NCBI GenBank assembly: GCA_029561305.1
Contig: JAKQJG010000055.1
Coordinates: forward strand, 1 to 37,249
Direction: 5' to 3'
Length of the DNA: 37,249 bases
Origin: Bacteroidota bacterium
GTDB taxonomy: Bacteria > Bacteroidota > Bacteroidia > Chitinophagales > Chitinophagaceae
How positions within the stretch are numbered: position 1 is the stretch's first letter; each line of letters begins with the position of its first letter. Both the position numbers and the translations under genes were made by a program. The notes under the pieces are model-generated. The model did not search any database and had not been told where the DNA came from. It saw only the letters and a list, made by a program, of their open reading frames with translations. Positions 1-8,423 of the stretch are shown here, in pieces.

Positions 1-945
1 TGTGCCAAAGGGTGCCTGGCGGTGACTGAATTCCCAGTACAACTGCGGCGCTACATAATCGATCCAGCCATTTTTTAACCATAATACAATGTCTGCATAC
101 AGGTCATCATAATTAGATAACGATCCGTTGGTTTTACTGCCATTCACTGCATCCTTGTCGGCATTGCGCCATACACCAAAGGGGCTGATGCCAAAAATAC
201 ATTCACTGTTTTCTTGTTTAATGGCCAGCCACAACTGCCGGATGATGGAATCTGTATTGCTCCTGCGCCAGTCATCTTTTTTCATTCCCTTGCCATACAA
301 TTGATAACTGGCATCATCAGGAAATTTTTTGCCTTCCAGCGGGTAAGGATAAAAATAATCGTCGAAATGGATGGCATCCACGTCATATCTTTTAACTACA
401 TCCCTTACCACATCTACTACATACTCCCGGGCAGCAGGATTCCCGGGATCAAAATATTTTTTTTCACCATAATTGATAAACCACTCCGGGTGCAGTTTGG
501 TAATATGCGTTGCCGATGTAAGGTCATCTTTGGGGTTAAACTCTGCCCTGTACGGATTGATCCATGCATGAAAAACCATATTGCGTTTATGTGTTTCCTC
601 CACCATAAACTGCAGGGGATCATAGTAAGGTGTTGGGGGCGATCCCTGCACACCTGTGAGCCAGGCACTCCAGGGCTCATATTGCGAAGGATAAAAAGCG
701 TCTGTGCAGGGCCGTATCTGTACGATCATGGCGTTCATGCCATTTTGCTTGTGCATATCAAGCAATCTGATGAACTCCACTTTTTGTGAGTCACTGTCAA
801 AGTTACCCCGGGAGGGCCAATCAATATTATCTACGGTGGCCACCCACACGCCACGAAATTCTGTTGCGGGACTTTGAGCGGTAACTGCTGCTGAAAAGAA
901 TAATAATACACAAACAGGTATAATGATGCCCTTTGTAGTTTTCAT
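1..945 (-). CDS. Secreted GHL10-type glycosyl hydrolase (partial, C-terminus off the window)
   Basis: The reading frame starts at ATG 945 and stays open for 315 codons to the window edge, so the C-terminus is missing. Residues 1-24 look like a Sec signal peptide ending in TAQ. The mature part opens with RGVWVATVDNIDWPS, the N-terminal signature of the glycosyl-hydrolase-like 10 family (GHL10, DUF187), a TIM barrel. Further family landmarks are a VQIRP strand, a FDPGNPAAREYV helix, the acidic HFDDYFYPYP segment and ISPFGVWRN. Members are exported or surface-attached and are thought to act on polysaccharide or peptidoglycan-linked sugar; the substrate cannot be read here. It is transcribed away from the MarR gene just upstream on the same strand, with a 12-base gap. 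The family call is firm, the substrate unknown. Confidence 0.9.
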   Translation of the reverse strand, partial: MKTTKGIIIPVCVLLFFSAAVTAQSPATEFRGVWVATVDNIDWPSRGNFDSDSQKVEFIRLLDMHKQNGMNAMIVQIRPCTDAFYPSQYEPWSAWLTGVQGSPPTPYYDPLQFMVEETHKRNMVFHAWINPYRAEFNPKDDLTSATHITKLHPEWFINYGEKKYFDPGNPAAREYVVDVVRDVVKRYDVDAIHFDDYFYPYPLEGKKFPDDASYQLYGKGMKKDDWRRSNTDSIIRQLWLAIKQENSECIFGISPFGVWRNADKDAVNGSKTNGSLSNYDDLYADIVLWLKNGWIDYVAPQLYWEFSHRQAPFGT

Positions 946-957
946 GAATACGGTTCC

Positions 958-1410
958 TTAATTTGACTGCCGGAGTTTGTCCAGCAGGTTATTTAATGTG
1001 GTGGCTTCTTCTTCTGTAAGTGCATTTACCAGCGCTTCCATATCGGGTTCAAATGCATCCAGTTTTTGAAGCAGGTGCTGTCCTTTTTCAGTAATGGTTA
1101 CATCCACCAGTCGTTTATCTGATGCACAGACTTCTTTTTTCACAAGGCCTTTAATAACGAGCCGGTCCACAATGCGGCTGGTATCACTCATTTTATCGAG
1201 CATCCGTTCTCTTATTTGCAGGGTTGATAGTGGCTTTTCACTTCCCCTTAAAATACGCAGGATATTGAACTGCTGCATTGTTACTTCTTCCTTATCAAAA
1301 ATGTTTTTGAGCCGTTCGGTGGTCCAGTTATAGGTATAAATTAAATTAACGATAGCCTTTTGATATTCGCTCCGGAATTTTCGCTGGTTGATATCGTTTT
1401 CTATTCCCAT
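958..1410 (-). CDS. MarR-family transcriptional regulator
   Basis: A 150-residue protein with the MarR fold: an N-terminal dimerisation helix, a winged helix-turn-helix in the middle (TMQQFNILRILRG, then LSTLQIRERMLDKMSDTSRIVDRL as recognition region), and a wing containing DKRLVDVTITEKG. The DxR motif and the TITEKG turn are typical of the family. The frame opens eight codons further upstream (1434), but ATG 1410 gives the usual family N-terminus, so I chose it. It lies 12 bases before the GHL10 gene on the same strand and may be co-transcribed. The ligand and regulon are unknown; MarR proteins usually repress nearby genes and respond to small phenolic or oxidising compounds. Confidence 0.9.
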   Translation of the reverse strand: MGIENDINQRKFRSEYQKAIVNLIYTYNWTTERLKNIFDKEEVTMQQFNILRILRGSEKPLSTLQIRERMLDKMSDTSRIVDRLVIKGLVKKEVCASDKRLVDVTITEKGQHLLQKLDAFEPDMEALVNALTEEEATTLNNLLDKLRQSN

Positions 1411-1505
1411 GATGATAAATGTGCAAACTTGCAAAAAAGCAAATATGCAGATTAGGGGTGAGTGTTAAAAATTATTGTTTTAATAATCCGTCATTTTGAT
1501 TTGGC

Positions 1506-1549
1506 CACTAATTTCACGAATGGACACGAACCATTCGTGCAGATTAGTG
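1506..1549. repeat. Imperfect hairpin in an intergenic gap, possible terminator or dispersed repeat
   Basis: CACTAAT TT CACGAATGG is followed by a 7-base loop (ACACGAA) and then CCATTCGTG CAG ATTAGTG. This gives 9 bp plus 7 bp of pairing around a small internal loop. It lies 18 bases beyond the stop codon of the minus-strand radical SAM gene and about 95 bases before the marR start. It could end the radical SAM transcript, but no T-tract follows on that strand. A related half-arm, AATTCGTGGC, continues on the right, so a dispersed palindromic element is as likely as a terminator. Confidence 0.55.
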
Positions 1550-1566
1550 TAATTCGTGGCTAGAAA

Positions 1567-2598
1567 TCATTCACTCCACACACTTACTCCTTCGCTGCAA
1601 TTGGCACAAATATCAATATTCTTGCGGCTTTTCATCAGTTCGCTGCGGAATTGTTTATAATTATCGTTGTGCCATATTTCTTTAAACGACTGGTTCTTCA
1701 GGTTCCCCAGCCGGTGCATGGCATCCTTATCAAAACAGCAGGGCACTACCAGTCCATCCCAGGTAATTACATTGGCATGCTGCATTTTCCAGCAACGGTT
1801 GGCCAATTTGTTTTTAGCAGTAAAAGTGCCGTCTTCGTTTTTTTTGTAGCGGCTGAACTTATCATTTGCAGGAATTAAATTATTGGGATCCGTTTCATAT
1901 TCATACACCTGCGCCGTTTTAAAACGTACTTCATCCACACCCACTTCCTTCGCCAGTTTTTTTATTTCTTCAATTTGATGTTCATTTGGTTTTACCACTA
2001 AAAACTGGAAAAAAACAAAGGGTGTTTTACTGTTCAGTTCTTTTTTCCACTTCACAATATTTTTGGCTCCTTCAATTACTTTGTCAATGTTGCCACCCAC
2101 ACGGTATTGTTTGTACACATCCTGCGTGGTGCCGTCTATTGAAATGATCAGCCTGTCTAATCCGCTTTCTACTGTACGCCGGGCATTTTCTTCTGTGAGA
2201 TAATGTGCATTGGTACTGGTGGCGGTATATATTTTTTTTGAGGCGGCATATTTTACCATCTCCAAAAAATCAGGGTTCAGATAAGGTTCGCCCTGGAAGT
2301 AAAAAATGAGGTAGAGCAGTTCTTTATGTATCTCGTCAATGGTTGTGCTAAAAAAATCTTTTTGAAGCATACCAGTTGGTCTTGTAAAAGCCCTCAAACC
2401 ACTGGGGCATTCGGGGCAACGCAGGTTGCAACTGGTGGTAGGTTCAAATGAAATAGAAACAGGATACCCCCATTGCACTGGTTTATTCAGCAAACGGCTT
2501 GCATAAAAACTGCTGAGTACTTTTACCCCGTTCCACACACGTTTTGGAGTGAGCTTGCTCAACAGGTTAAAACTATCATTCCAGTTTATTTGGGGCAT
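1567..2598 (-). CDS. Radical SAM protein with SPASM domain
   Basis: A 343-residue radical SAM enzyme. The cluster motif CNLRCPEC (C57, C61, C64; CxxxCxxC) holds the [4Fe-4S] centre that cleaves S-adenosylmethionine. The barrel continues with FQGEPYLNPDF and LIISIDGTTQDVYKQYR, typical of the class. The C-terminal part carries a SPASM-like cysteine set (RCWKM, then VPCCFDKD, then DICANCSEG) expected to bind auxiliary clusters. This architecture is shared with peptide-maturing and tungsten-cofactor/hopanoid-type enzymes. No precursor peptide or partner is visible nearby, so the substrate is unknown. It is divergent from the secreted protein at 2668. ATG 2598 is the only good start. Confidence 0.92.
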   Translation of the reverse strand: MPQINWNDSFNLLSKLTPKRVWNGVKVLSSFYASRLLNKPVQWGYPVSISFEPTTSCNLRCPECPSGLRAFTRPTGMLQKDFFSTTIDEIHKELLYLIFYFQGEPYLNPDFLEMVKYAASKKIYTATSTNAHYLTEENARRTVESGLDRLIISIDGTTQDVYKQYRVGGNIDKVIEGAKNIVKWKKELNSKTPFVFFQFLVVKPNEHQIEEIKKLAKEVGVDEVRFKTAQVYEYETDPNNLIPANDKFSRYKKNEDGTFTAKNKLANRCWKMQHANVITWDGLVVPCCFDKDAMHRLGNLKNQSFKEIWHNDNYKQFRSELMKSRKNIDICANCSEGVSVWSE

Positions 2599-2667
2599 AG
2601 GGCAAAGTTACTTGATAATGATACGTTGAGAAATTTGTTTTTAACTTGTTATCTCAAAATTTCCTTT

Positions 2668-3444
2668 ATGTATAAATGGTTGCAACCGGTTGTGTTTCTT
2701 TTAATAACAAATACCCTTTTAGCACAACCCAAAATATTGCCCGAAGAAGCAAAAGCATTTGTATTGCCCGGTTATGAAATGCTTGACTATGTTATTGGTG
2801 ATATTAACAACGATAAGAAGCCAGATGCCCTGCTGGTGCTAAAACAAACAGGTGAAGATAGTATTGATACAGATCCCTGCAGGCCATTGCTTGTTTTAAC
2901 AAGACAGGTTAATGGAACACTTGTAAAAGCGGCACAGAGCGACAGTGCCATTTTGTGCCGTCATTGTGGTGGTGTTTTCGGCGATCCCTACGAAGGTATC
3001 AGCATCCAGAAAAATGTTTTTACCATTAGTTTCTATGGTGGCAGCTCCTGGCGGTGGGCTTACCGCTATACATTTTCTTTTAACCCTTTAAAAAGTAACT
3101 GGTTCCTGATCCGCCAGTTTGAACTTAGCTATCACAATATAGATATTGATGCAACACAAGAGCAGGCAACTATTGAAAAAGAGGAGTTAGGAGATATTTC
3201 CATCGGATCGTTTAACGCCAATTTTAATTTTAATAAGTCAAATTGGAAAGTGACCGCAGCTAAAACTTATTTTTATAACAACCCCAAAATTGACAGTAAA
3301 CCAAGAAAAGGGTACTTGATAAAGGGAGATGAAGTGAGTTCTTACATACAATACAAAAACTTTGTAAAAGTATATTTCAGCAACAAAGAAAAAAGGCCTA
3401 CTACAGGGTTTATCCTGAAAAAAGACCTTGTAAAAATTGAATGA
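2668..3444 (+). CDS. Secreted protein of unknown function with SH3-like C-terminus
   Basis: A 258-residue protein. The frame is open back to 2473, overlapping the divergent gene, but ATG 2668 begins an ordinary signal peptide (MYKWLQPVVFLLITNTLLAQ), so I start there. Residues around VIGDINNDKKPDALLVL resemble the Asp/Asn-rich calcium-binding loops of FG-GAP/VCBS-type repeats. The last 45 residues (GYLIKGDEVSSYIQYKNFVK, then GFILKKDLVKIE) look like a bacterial SH3-like wall-associated domain. It ends two bases before the convergent lytic transglycosylase gene. It is likely periplasmic. I do not recognise a named family, and no catalytic motif is visible. Confidence 0.8.
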   Translation: MYKWLQPVVFLLITNTLLAQPKILPEEAKAFVLPGYEMLDYVIGDINNDKKPDALLVLKQTGEDSIDTDPCRPLLVLTRQVNGTLVKAAQSDSAILCRHCGGVFGDPYEGISIQKNVFTISFYGGSSWRWAYRYTFSFNPLKSNWFLIRQFELSYHNIDIDATQEQATIEKEELGDISIGSFNANFNFNKSNWKVTAAKTYFYNNPKIDSKPRKGYLIKGDEVSSYIQYKNFVKVYFSNKEKRPTTGFILKKDLVKIE

Positions 3445-3446
3445 AC

Positions 3447-4403
3447 TTATTTTAGCGATGCCGTATTGCTGTTTTCCGTTTCTTCAGCAATATTGTCTTC
3501 AAAATTATCGGCAGGAACCATTTGCTTTACAGGTTTAAAAACCAGGTTGTTCTTTAAAAATTTATCGTAGTTTTTATAAATTACATTGAGTGTAATAAAG
3601 TTCATTACATATGCTTTTGTTTCTTCAGGCAGGTATTTTTTTATATCCCAGAAAGTAGGATTTTCTTTTCCGCATCTTTCCATCGCATTCCACACATTGC
3701 CGATTCCCCAGTTATAACTTGCCACCACCAGCAGCCAGTTATCATCCAGGTTAAGCCTCCTGTCTCTCAAATACCTGGCGGCCGCCAAAGTAGATTTATT
3801 AAAATTTGTTCTTTCATCTACAGTCTTACCTTTTCTTTTGGTAATATCTTTCTTCACTTTTGTTTTCTTCTCAATTATAATTTTACGGCCTCTCTTTTTA
3901 ATCACTTTCTTTACCACAACCGTCTCCATTTTTTCTTCTTTGGAGATATACTTTAAACCATATTGTTTAGCTGCTGCATCCATAAACTGCCAGTAGCCAA
4001 CAGCGCCGCACCTTGATACAGCATTGGCATTGTATGCAGATTCCAGTATCATCAGCACTTTCAATTCTTCCGGCAGATTATGTTTTTTCAAAATACCTGC
4101 TGCTTTAGGCAACAGTTTCGATCCTTTTGTGTACATACGTATCAGGTAATCCCTTCTGCGCACACTAAATTTTTCTATATAATCAATGGTGGCGTCTTCA
4201 TTGCCTTTTAATATGTCTGGAAATTCCACATTGGCCGCTTCAAGCACGCATTCTTTTGGAGCGGTACTGTCTGAAGTAAAAGCAGCAGTGTCAATATTGA
4301 TATAAGCGTACTGGGAGTAAACAGGCGCAGCGCATGTTAAAAGGATGGCTATAAAACAAAAAAAGCCATGAAGGCGAAACCGGATGTTTTTCGTCTTTTT
4401 CAT
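3447..4403 (-). CDS. Lytic transglycosylase (SLT/MltD-like), secreted
   Basis: A 318-residue protein with a signal peptide (residues 1-30, ending VYSQ). The SLT fold is clear: ILESAYNANAVSRCGAVGYWQFM contains the catalytic Glu (E121) and the GxxGxWQFM loop, followed by STLAAARYLRD and VVASYNWGIGNV. Such enzymes cleave the MurNAc-GlcNAc bond of peptidoglycan, forming 1,6-anhydro ends, in the periplasm. Between the GLKY strand and DERTNFNKST lies an extra segment (about residues 157-195) that is very Lys/Arg rich (VVVKKVIKKRGRKIIIEKK and onward), which ordinary SLT domains lack. No LysM domain is present, unlike full-length MltD. It is divergent from the GH25 lysozyme gene, another cell-wall enzyme. 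Confidence 0.9.
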   Translation of the reverse strand: MKKTKNIRFRLHGFFCFIAILLTCAAPVYSQYAYINIDTAAFTSDSTAPKECVLEAANVEFPDILKGNEDATIDYIEKFSVRRRDYLIRMYTKGSKLLPKAAGILKKHNLPEELKVLMILESAYNANAVSRCGAVGYWQFMDAAAKQYGLKYISKEEKMETVVVKKVIKKRGRKIIIEKKTKVKKDITKRKGKTVDERTNFNKSTLAAARYLRDRRLNLDDNWLLVVASYNWGIGNVWNAMERCGKENPTFWDIKKYLPEETKAYVMNFITLNVIYKNYDKFLKNNLVFKPVKQMVPADNFEDNIAEETENSNTASLK

Positions 4404-4545
4404 GAATATTGAATTTTTTCCCTTCGTTCACAGGGGTGAAGATTTAACGGAAGGGGCGTAAAAATATTGTGCTTTTACCGGAAACGACGCCTTAAACAGT
4501 TAATTGTAACCTAAAATATATTCTGGTGCAGATTTTTATGGTGAT

Positions 4546-4561
4546 GTAAAACAGTTTACAC
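4546..4561. promoter_or_regulatory. Short dyad TGTAAA-N4-TTTACA upstream of the lysozyme gene
   Basis: A perfect 6-bp inverted repeat with a 4-base spacer lies 22 bases ahead of the GH25 start, in the 180-base gap between two divergent cell-wall genes. A further TTTACAC copy follows at once. It could be a regulator site, but a 6-bp dyad in AT-rich DNA can arise by chance. Confidence 0.25.
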
Positions 4562-4583
4562 ATTTTTACACAGTACTTTATAT

Positions 4584-5339
4584 ATGGCAAAAAAGAGGCA
4601 AAAGAAAAAGCTGCAGCTAATAGTATTTGTAACACTGATGCTGTCACTAACGGCAGGGCTTATCTGGTTTGCCAACAGGCCCCGGTTTGTTCATTACAAA
4701 GATTTCGGCATTGATATCCCGGTTAATTACGCTGTGCATGGCATCGATGTAAGCCGGTATCAGAATAGTATTAACTGGAAGGATGTAAAACGAATGCGGA
4801 TAAAAGATATAGGCATCAGCTTTAGTTTCATCAAAGCAACCGAGGGCAGTGATGATGTTGACAAAAAATTTAAACGCAATTGGAAAGCTGCTAAAGACGC
4901 CGGTGTGCCAATAGGTGCCTATCATTTTTTTAACCCTTACCGGGATGGAAAATCACAAGCAAAAAATTTTATCGACAGGGTTACACTGCAAAAAGGGGAC
5001 CTGCCACCTGTACTGGATATTGAACAACTGGGCAATTTAAATAAAGCCGTTTTGCAGCAACGGGTGAGCGACTGGCTTACACTGGTAGAACAGCGGTACA
5101 AAGTAAAACCCATCATCTATACCGGCGCTGTTTTTTACGAAAAATACCTGGCGGGAAAATTTGATGACTACCCACTTTGGGTGGCGCATTATTTAGTAAA
5201 AGACAAGCCAAGGGTGCGGCGCAGCTGGAGTTTTTGGCAGCACAGCGAATCAGGCCGGGTAAATGGTATTGATGCCTACGTTGATTTTAATGTTTTTAAT
5301 GGCGACAGTATCGCCTTCACAAAAATGCTGCTGAAATAG
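4584..5339 (+). CDS. Glycoside hydrolase family 25 lysozyme, membrane-anchored
   Basis: A 251-residue protein. Residues 1-10 are strongly basic and residues 11-30 form one hydrophobic segment, a signal anchor that should hold the enzyme outside the inner membrane. The rest is a GH25 (Chalaropsis-type muramidase) barrel: HGIDVSRYQNSINW (D55), FIKATEGSDDVD, GAYHFFNPYRDG, PPVLDIEQLG (D145 and E147, the DxE catalytic pair), PIIYTG, LWVAHY and a final WSFWQHSESGRVNGIDAYVDFNVF. It hydrolyses beta-1,4 MurNAc-GlcNAc bonds in peptidoglycan. The length matches single-domain GH25 enzymes. It is divergent from the lytic transglycosylase, suggesting shared wall-remodelling control. Confidence 0.93.
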   Translation: MAKKRQKKKLQLIVFVTLMLSLTAGLIWFANRPRFVHYKDFGIDIPVNYAVHGIDVSRYQNSINWKDVKRMRIKDIGISFSFIKATEGSDDVDKKFKRNWKAAKDAGVPIGAYHFFNPYRDGKSQAKNFIDRVTLQKGDLPPVLDIEQLGNLNKAVLQQRVSDWLTLVEQRYKVKPIIYTGAVFYEKYLAGKFDDYPLWVAHYLVKDKPRVRRSWSFWQHSESGRVNGIDAYVDFNVFNGDSIAFTKMLLK

Positions 5340-5399
5340 TTGCACAAAGTTTTTAAATGCCACGGCTATTGCCGATCTTTATTTTTATCAATCTCTGCA

Positions 5400-5630
5400 A
5401 TGGAACCCGACGTAAAAGCTTTTCTTGTGCTCATCATTCAATCGCTCTCGATGGTATTGCTTTGGATGATGGTGAATATGACTGCCGGCATTTATTTTGA
5501 CCTGGCTTTTTTTGAAGAAAAGCTTAGTTTCTGGAATATTCTTTACTATATTTTCTTGCTGGCCTCTTTTGTAATGCTGATGCTGTACCTAAGGAAGAAA
5601 TGGAAAGGGTTTAAGGAAATTGGAGAGTAG
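5400..5630 (+). CDS. Small membrane protein, unknown function
   Basis: A 76-residue protein with two predicted membrane helices (about residues 5-28 and 44-62) and a basic tail (RKKWKGFKEIGE), so the C-terminus is probably cytoplasmic. The frame is open from a TTG at 5340, directly after the lysozyme stop. ATG 5400 (MEPDVKAFLVLII) gives a normal start for small membrane proteins of this phylum, so I prefer it. It probably shares the lysozyme transcript. I do not recognise a named family. Confidence 0.65.
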   Translation: MEPDVKAFLVLIIQSLSMVLLWMMVNMTAGIYFDLAFFEEKLSFWNILYYIFLLASFVMLMLYLRKKWKGFKEIGE

Positions 5631-5686
5631 TTGGGTCAATGGTCAAAGAGAAACCCTCTGTTTGTAACGCAGTGTCAGTAATTCAA

Positions 5687-6115
5687 TCAGCTGCTGTGGT
5701 CTTTTATGATCAACCACCTGCCTTTTATTTTCCTGAACAGCAAAGTAAAACTCCCGCCAATATTGCCAACTGTTCTTGTTAAATGCCACCTGCCAGCTAC
5801 AAAATAATAGATGGAAGAGAGTTGCTGCATTTCAACAAATTCAAAAGCCAGTTTACCCATGGCAGTGGTGTCGGGATAACCTTTTTTATAATTATTCAGC
5901 GTTTGGTGCCAGCCATAGGTAATGCCACTTTTTCCAATAAACATCAGGGAGTCGCTTTGCCAGTATCCCTGCATATAACCTTCTAAATCGCCCTGGTTCC
6001 AGGCGGCTTGCTGGGTAGTGAGTACTTTTAATATGGCTGCTTTATCTTTTGATTGAGCAAAAGCATTGATTGAGGTTAGCAAAAAGCATATACAATAAAA
6101 AACGAAGTTTTTCAT
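5687..6115 (-). CDS. Secreted NTF2-like (DUF4440/SnoaL-type) protein
   Basis: A 142-residue protein with a signal peptide (residues 1-20, ending AFAQ). The rest is an NTF2-like alpha+beta cone fold: ILKVLTTQQAAWNQGDLEGYMQGYW, SLMFIGKSGITYGW, then beta strands LAFEFVEMQQLSSIYYFVAGRW, GNIGGSFTLLFRKIKGRWLIIKDHSS. The xWNxGDLEgYMxxYW helix and the closing GxWxIixDHSS strand are hallmarks of DUF4440 proteins. They are small periplasmic binding or enzyme-like proteins with no single known activity. It is 33 bases downstream of metF on the same strand and may be read through from it. Confidence 0.85.
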   Translation of the reverse strand: MKNFVFYCICFLLTSINAFAQSKDKAAILKVLTTQQAAWNQGDLEGYMQGYWQSDSLMFIGKSGITYGWHQTLNNYKKGYPDTTAMGKLAFEFVEMQQLSSIYYFVAGRWHLTRTVGNIGGSFTLLFRKIKGRWLIIKDHSS

Positions 6116-6148
6116 TTGTCCTTATTATTCCAGCGCTTTTAAATGTAA

Positions 6149-7102
6149 TTACCTGATCTCTTTCACTACATCATATATTACTCTTGGCTTGCCCAGTGTG
6201 TAGTAGTGCAAAACAGGAACACCGAATTTTTTTAATTCTTTGGATTGCTGTATCAGCCATTCCGTTCCAATTTGTTCCACCTCCTCATCTGTTTTGGCTT
6301 TCATCACAGCATTTGACAGATCGGTTGGTATGTCAACATGGAAAACTTTTGGCAGCACCGTCAGCTGCTTTTTGTTTGTCAATGGTTTTAATCCCGGGAT
6401 GATGGGTACATCAATGCCCATTTCACGGCAGGCTTTAACAAAGTCGAAAAATTTCTGGTTGTCAAAAAACATCTGCGTCATGATATAGTCAGCGCCGGCG
6501 TCCACTTTTGCTTTCAGGAAAAGAAGGTCAGTATTTAAGTTTGGCGCTTCAAAATGTTTTTCCGGGTAGCCGGCAGTACCAATACAGAAATCTGCCTTGC
6601 CACCATTTTTAATATCTTCTTCCAGGTAAATGCCATTTTTCATATTCACTACCTGTTTCAGCAGGTCAACAGCATAGGCATGGCCGTTAGGTTCAGGCTC
6701 AAAGTTGGCTTCGTTCTTGGCTGCATCACCTCTCAGCACCAGCACATTATCAATACCCAAAAAGCTCAGGTCTATTAAAGCGTCTTCAGTATCCCTTTTA
6801 GTAAAGCCTCCACAGATAAGATGCGGCACCGTATCTACATTGTAATGGTTTTTTATCGCAGCACAAATAGCAACGGTGCCCGGTCTTTTACGCACTTCCA
6901 CCTTATCAAAAGTGCCATCCGTTTTTTTCTTAAACATGGTTTCACTTCTGTGATACGTAACGTTTATGAAGGAAGGTTTAAACTCCATCAAAGGATCAAG
7001 ATGGTTGTAAATGGTATTAATGGTCTTGCCCTTGAGTGGTGGCAGTATTTCAAACGATACAAGCGTATCTTTTGCCTGTGCAATGTGATCGGTAACTTTC
7101 AT
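6149..7102 (-). CDS. metF: 5,10-methylenetetrahydrofolate reductase
   Basis: A 317-residue cytosolic FAD enzyme reducing 5,10-methylene-THF to 5-methyl-THF for methionine synthesis. Landmarks are [13 protein letters not shown] at the N-terminus, [38 protein letters not shown] (FAD/folate loop), [36 protein letters not shown] (conserved Gln) and [15 protein letters not shown]. The length matches bacterial MetF. A near-perfect Bacteroidota promoter lies 20 bases ahead of ATG 7102 and overlaps the region before lptB, so the two genes are divergent from one compact regulatory region. No riboswitch-like structure fits in the short leader. Confidence 0.96.
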   Translation of the reverse strand: MKVTDHIAQAKDTLVSFEILPPLKGKTINTIYNHLDPLMEFKPSFINVTYHRSETMFKKKTDGTFDKVEVRKRPGTVAICAAIKNHYNVDTVPHLICGGFTKRDTEDALIDLSFLGIDNVLVLRGDAAKNEANFEPEPNGHAYAVDLLKQVVNMKNGIYLEEDIKNGGKADFCIGTAGYPEKHFEAPNLNTDLLFLKAKVDAGADYIMTQMFFDNQKFFDFVKACREMGIDVPIIPGLKPLTNKKQLTVLPKVFHVDIPTDLSNAVMKAKTDEEVEQIGTEWLIQQSKELKKFGVPVLHYYTLGKPRVIYDVVKEIR

Positions 7103-7121
7103 TTCTGGTTTATATATTCTG

Positions 7122-7152
7122 CAAACATACCTACAAAACTATATTGTACAAA
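7122..7152 (-). promoter_or_regulatory. metF promoter (TTTG-N19-TATGTTTG)
   Basis: On the minus strand TTTG (7152-7149) is followed by exactly 19 bases and TATGTTTG (7129-7122). This matches the Bacteroidota sigma-ABfr consensus TTTG-N19-21-TAnnTTTG with no mismatch. Transcription would start near 7115, giving a leader of roughly a dozen bases before ATG 7102. Confidence 0.8.
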
Positions 7153-7198
7153 CCCCTGTTAAACATTATTACCTCAATTTGTTGTTGTTGCTTTGCCT

Positions 7199-7206
7199 TA
7201 TTTTTG
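7199..7206 (+). promoter_or_regulatory. Candidate lptB -7 element (TATTTTTG)
   Basis: TATTTTTG matches the TAnnTTTG consensus. A TTTG at 7178-7181 could serve as the -33 box, although the spacing (17) is shorter than the usual 19-21. Initiation would fall near 7213, which is downstream of the earlier TTG at 7144 and 12 bases before TTG 7225. This supports the later start for lptB. Confidence 0.5.
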
Positions 7207-7224
7207 TTGCAAACGTTGCCGGAT

Positions 7225-8295
7225 TTGGAATTAGTTATACATACAAAGAACCTCGTAAAAATATATGGCAGCCGTACGGTTGTAAACAATGTTTCCTTTG
7301 AAGTAAAACAAGGAGAGATCGTTGGTTTATTAGGACCAAACGGTGCCGGTAAAACCACCTCTTTTTACCAGGTGGTGGGCCTGATCAGGCCGGATGCAGG
7401 AGAAGTGTTTTTAAACGACGTCAATATTACCAAACTGCCCATGTACAAAAGGGCGCAAATGGGCATTGGTTATTTACCACAGGAAGCCAGTGTATTTCGC
7501 AAGCTGAGTGTGGAAGATAATATCAGTGCGGTTTTGGAAATGACAAAGCTTACAAAGCAGGAGCAAAAACTAAAACTGGAATCATTGCTGGAAGAATTCC
7601 GCCTGCAAAAAGTGAGAAAGAACAACGGTGATACCCTCAGCGGCGGTGAAAGAAGAAGAACTGAAATTGCCAGGGCGCTTGCGGTTGATCCTAAATTTAT
7701 TTTATTAGATGAACCCTTTGCCGGCGTTGACCCCATTGCCGTGGAAGATATACAGGCCATTGTGGCAAAAATGAAGTATAAGAACATTGGTATCCTTATT
7801 ACAGACCACAATGTGAACGAAACACTTTCTATCTGCGACAGGGCCTATTTGCTGATTGATGGAAAAATATTTGAACACGGAACAGCAGAGGAACTGGCCG
7901 CCAATGAACAGGTAAGAAGATTGTATTTGGGAAGAAATTTTGAATTGAAAAGAAAGGATTACCTCCATGAAGAAGCAAGGGAATCTGCCATTACTATTGA
8001 CAAGCTGCTCTACTCTATCAAAAGCGCATTGACTACCCTCGATAAAATTGAAGCCGAAAAAAATTCCGGTGAAACGCCCGTGTTAACAGATGAAAACACT
8101 GTGGCCACAGAGGCAGAAAAGGAATTTGAACAATTTTCCGGAGAGCTAAAACAATCGTTGCTTTTATTTGCAGGCAGTTCTGATAATGTATTTTTAAAAG
8201 AAAAGATAGAAAGCCTTGCTGCTGATGCTTATGATTTGTCTAAAGAGGATCTGATTAGTATTGAGAACGAACTGGATAAAGTAAAGGGAGAGTAA
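7225..8295 (+). CDS. lptB: LPS export ABC transporter ATP-binding protein with C-terminal extension
   Basis: LptB powers extraction of lipopolysaccharide from the inner membrane as the cytoplasmic ATPase of LptB2FGC. The ABC motifs are intact: Walker [12 protein letters not shown]-loop [13 protein letters not shown], signature [15 protein letters not shown], Walker [14 protein letters not shown], switch ITDHN. No ATG is available. The frame runs back to TTG 7144, but that codon lies inside the metF promoter and would add a Cys-rich stretch (four Cys in a row). TTG 7225 ([17 protein letters not shown]) fits the family N-terminus and the promoter at 7199, giving 356 residues. Ordinary LptB is about 240-250 residues. 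Here roughly 110 extra residues follow [13 protein letters not shown]; they are acidic and predicted helical ([25 protein letters not shown]). Function certain, start probable. Confidence 0.93.
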   Translation: MELVIHTKNLVKIYGSRTVVNNVSFEVKQGEIVGLLGPNGAGKTTSFYQVVGLIRPDAGEVFLNDVNITKLPMYKRAQMGIGYLPQEASVFRKLSVEDNISAVLEMTKLTKQEQKLKLESLLEEFRLQKVRKNNGDTLSGGERRRTEIARALAVDPKFILLDEPFAGVDPIAVEDIQAIVAKMKYKNIGILITDHNVNETLSICDRAYLLIDGKIFEHGTAEELAANEQVRRLYLGRNFELKRKDYLHEEARESAITIDKLLYSIKSALTTLDKIEAEKNSGETPVLTDENTVATEAEKEFEQFSGELKQSLLLFAGSSDNVFLKEKIESLAADAYDLSKEDLISIENELDKVKGE

Positions 8296-8423
8296 GCATA
8301 CACGACTGAAGCGTCAACTTACCTGCTCTAATCTTGCTTGATTATAAATGTTGGCCTTCTCGAGGAATGCTGCAATTTTATTGCCTGCTTTTTTTCTGAA
8401 TTATCAATGCACCAGCTATTGCA

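Noticed and set aside
214-789. A plus-strand open frame of 191 codons
   Set aside because: It lies wholly antisense to the GHL10 hydrolase, which has a signal peptide and conserved motifs, and it has no family features of its own.
7144-7224. N-terminal extension of lptB from TTG 7144
   Set aside because: It runs through the metF promoter, encodes four Cys in a row that LptB does not have, and lies upstream of the likely lptB transcription start.
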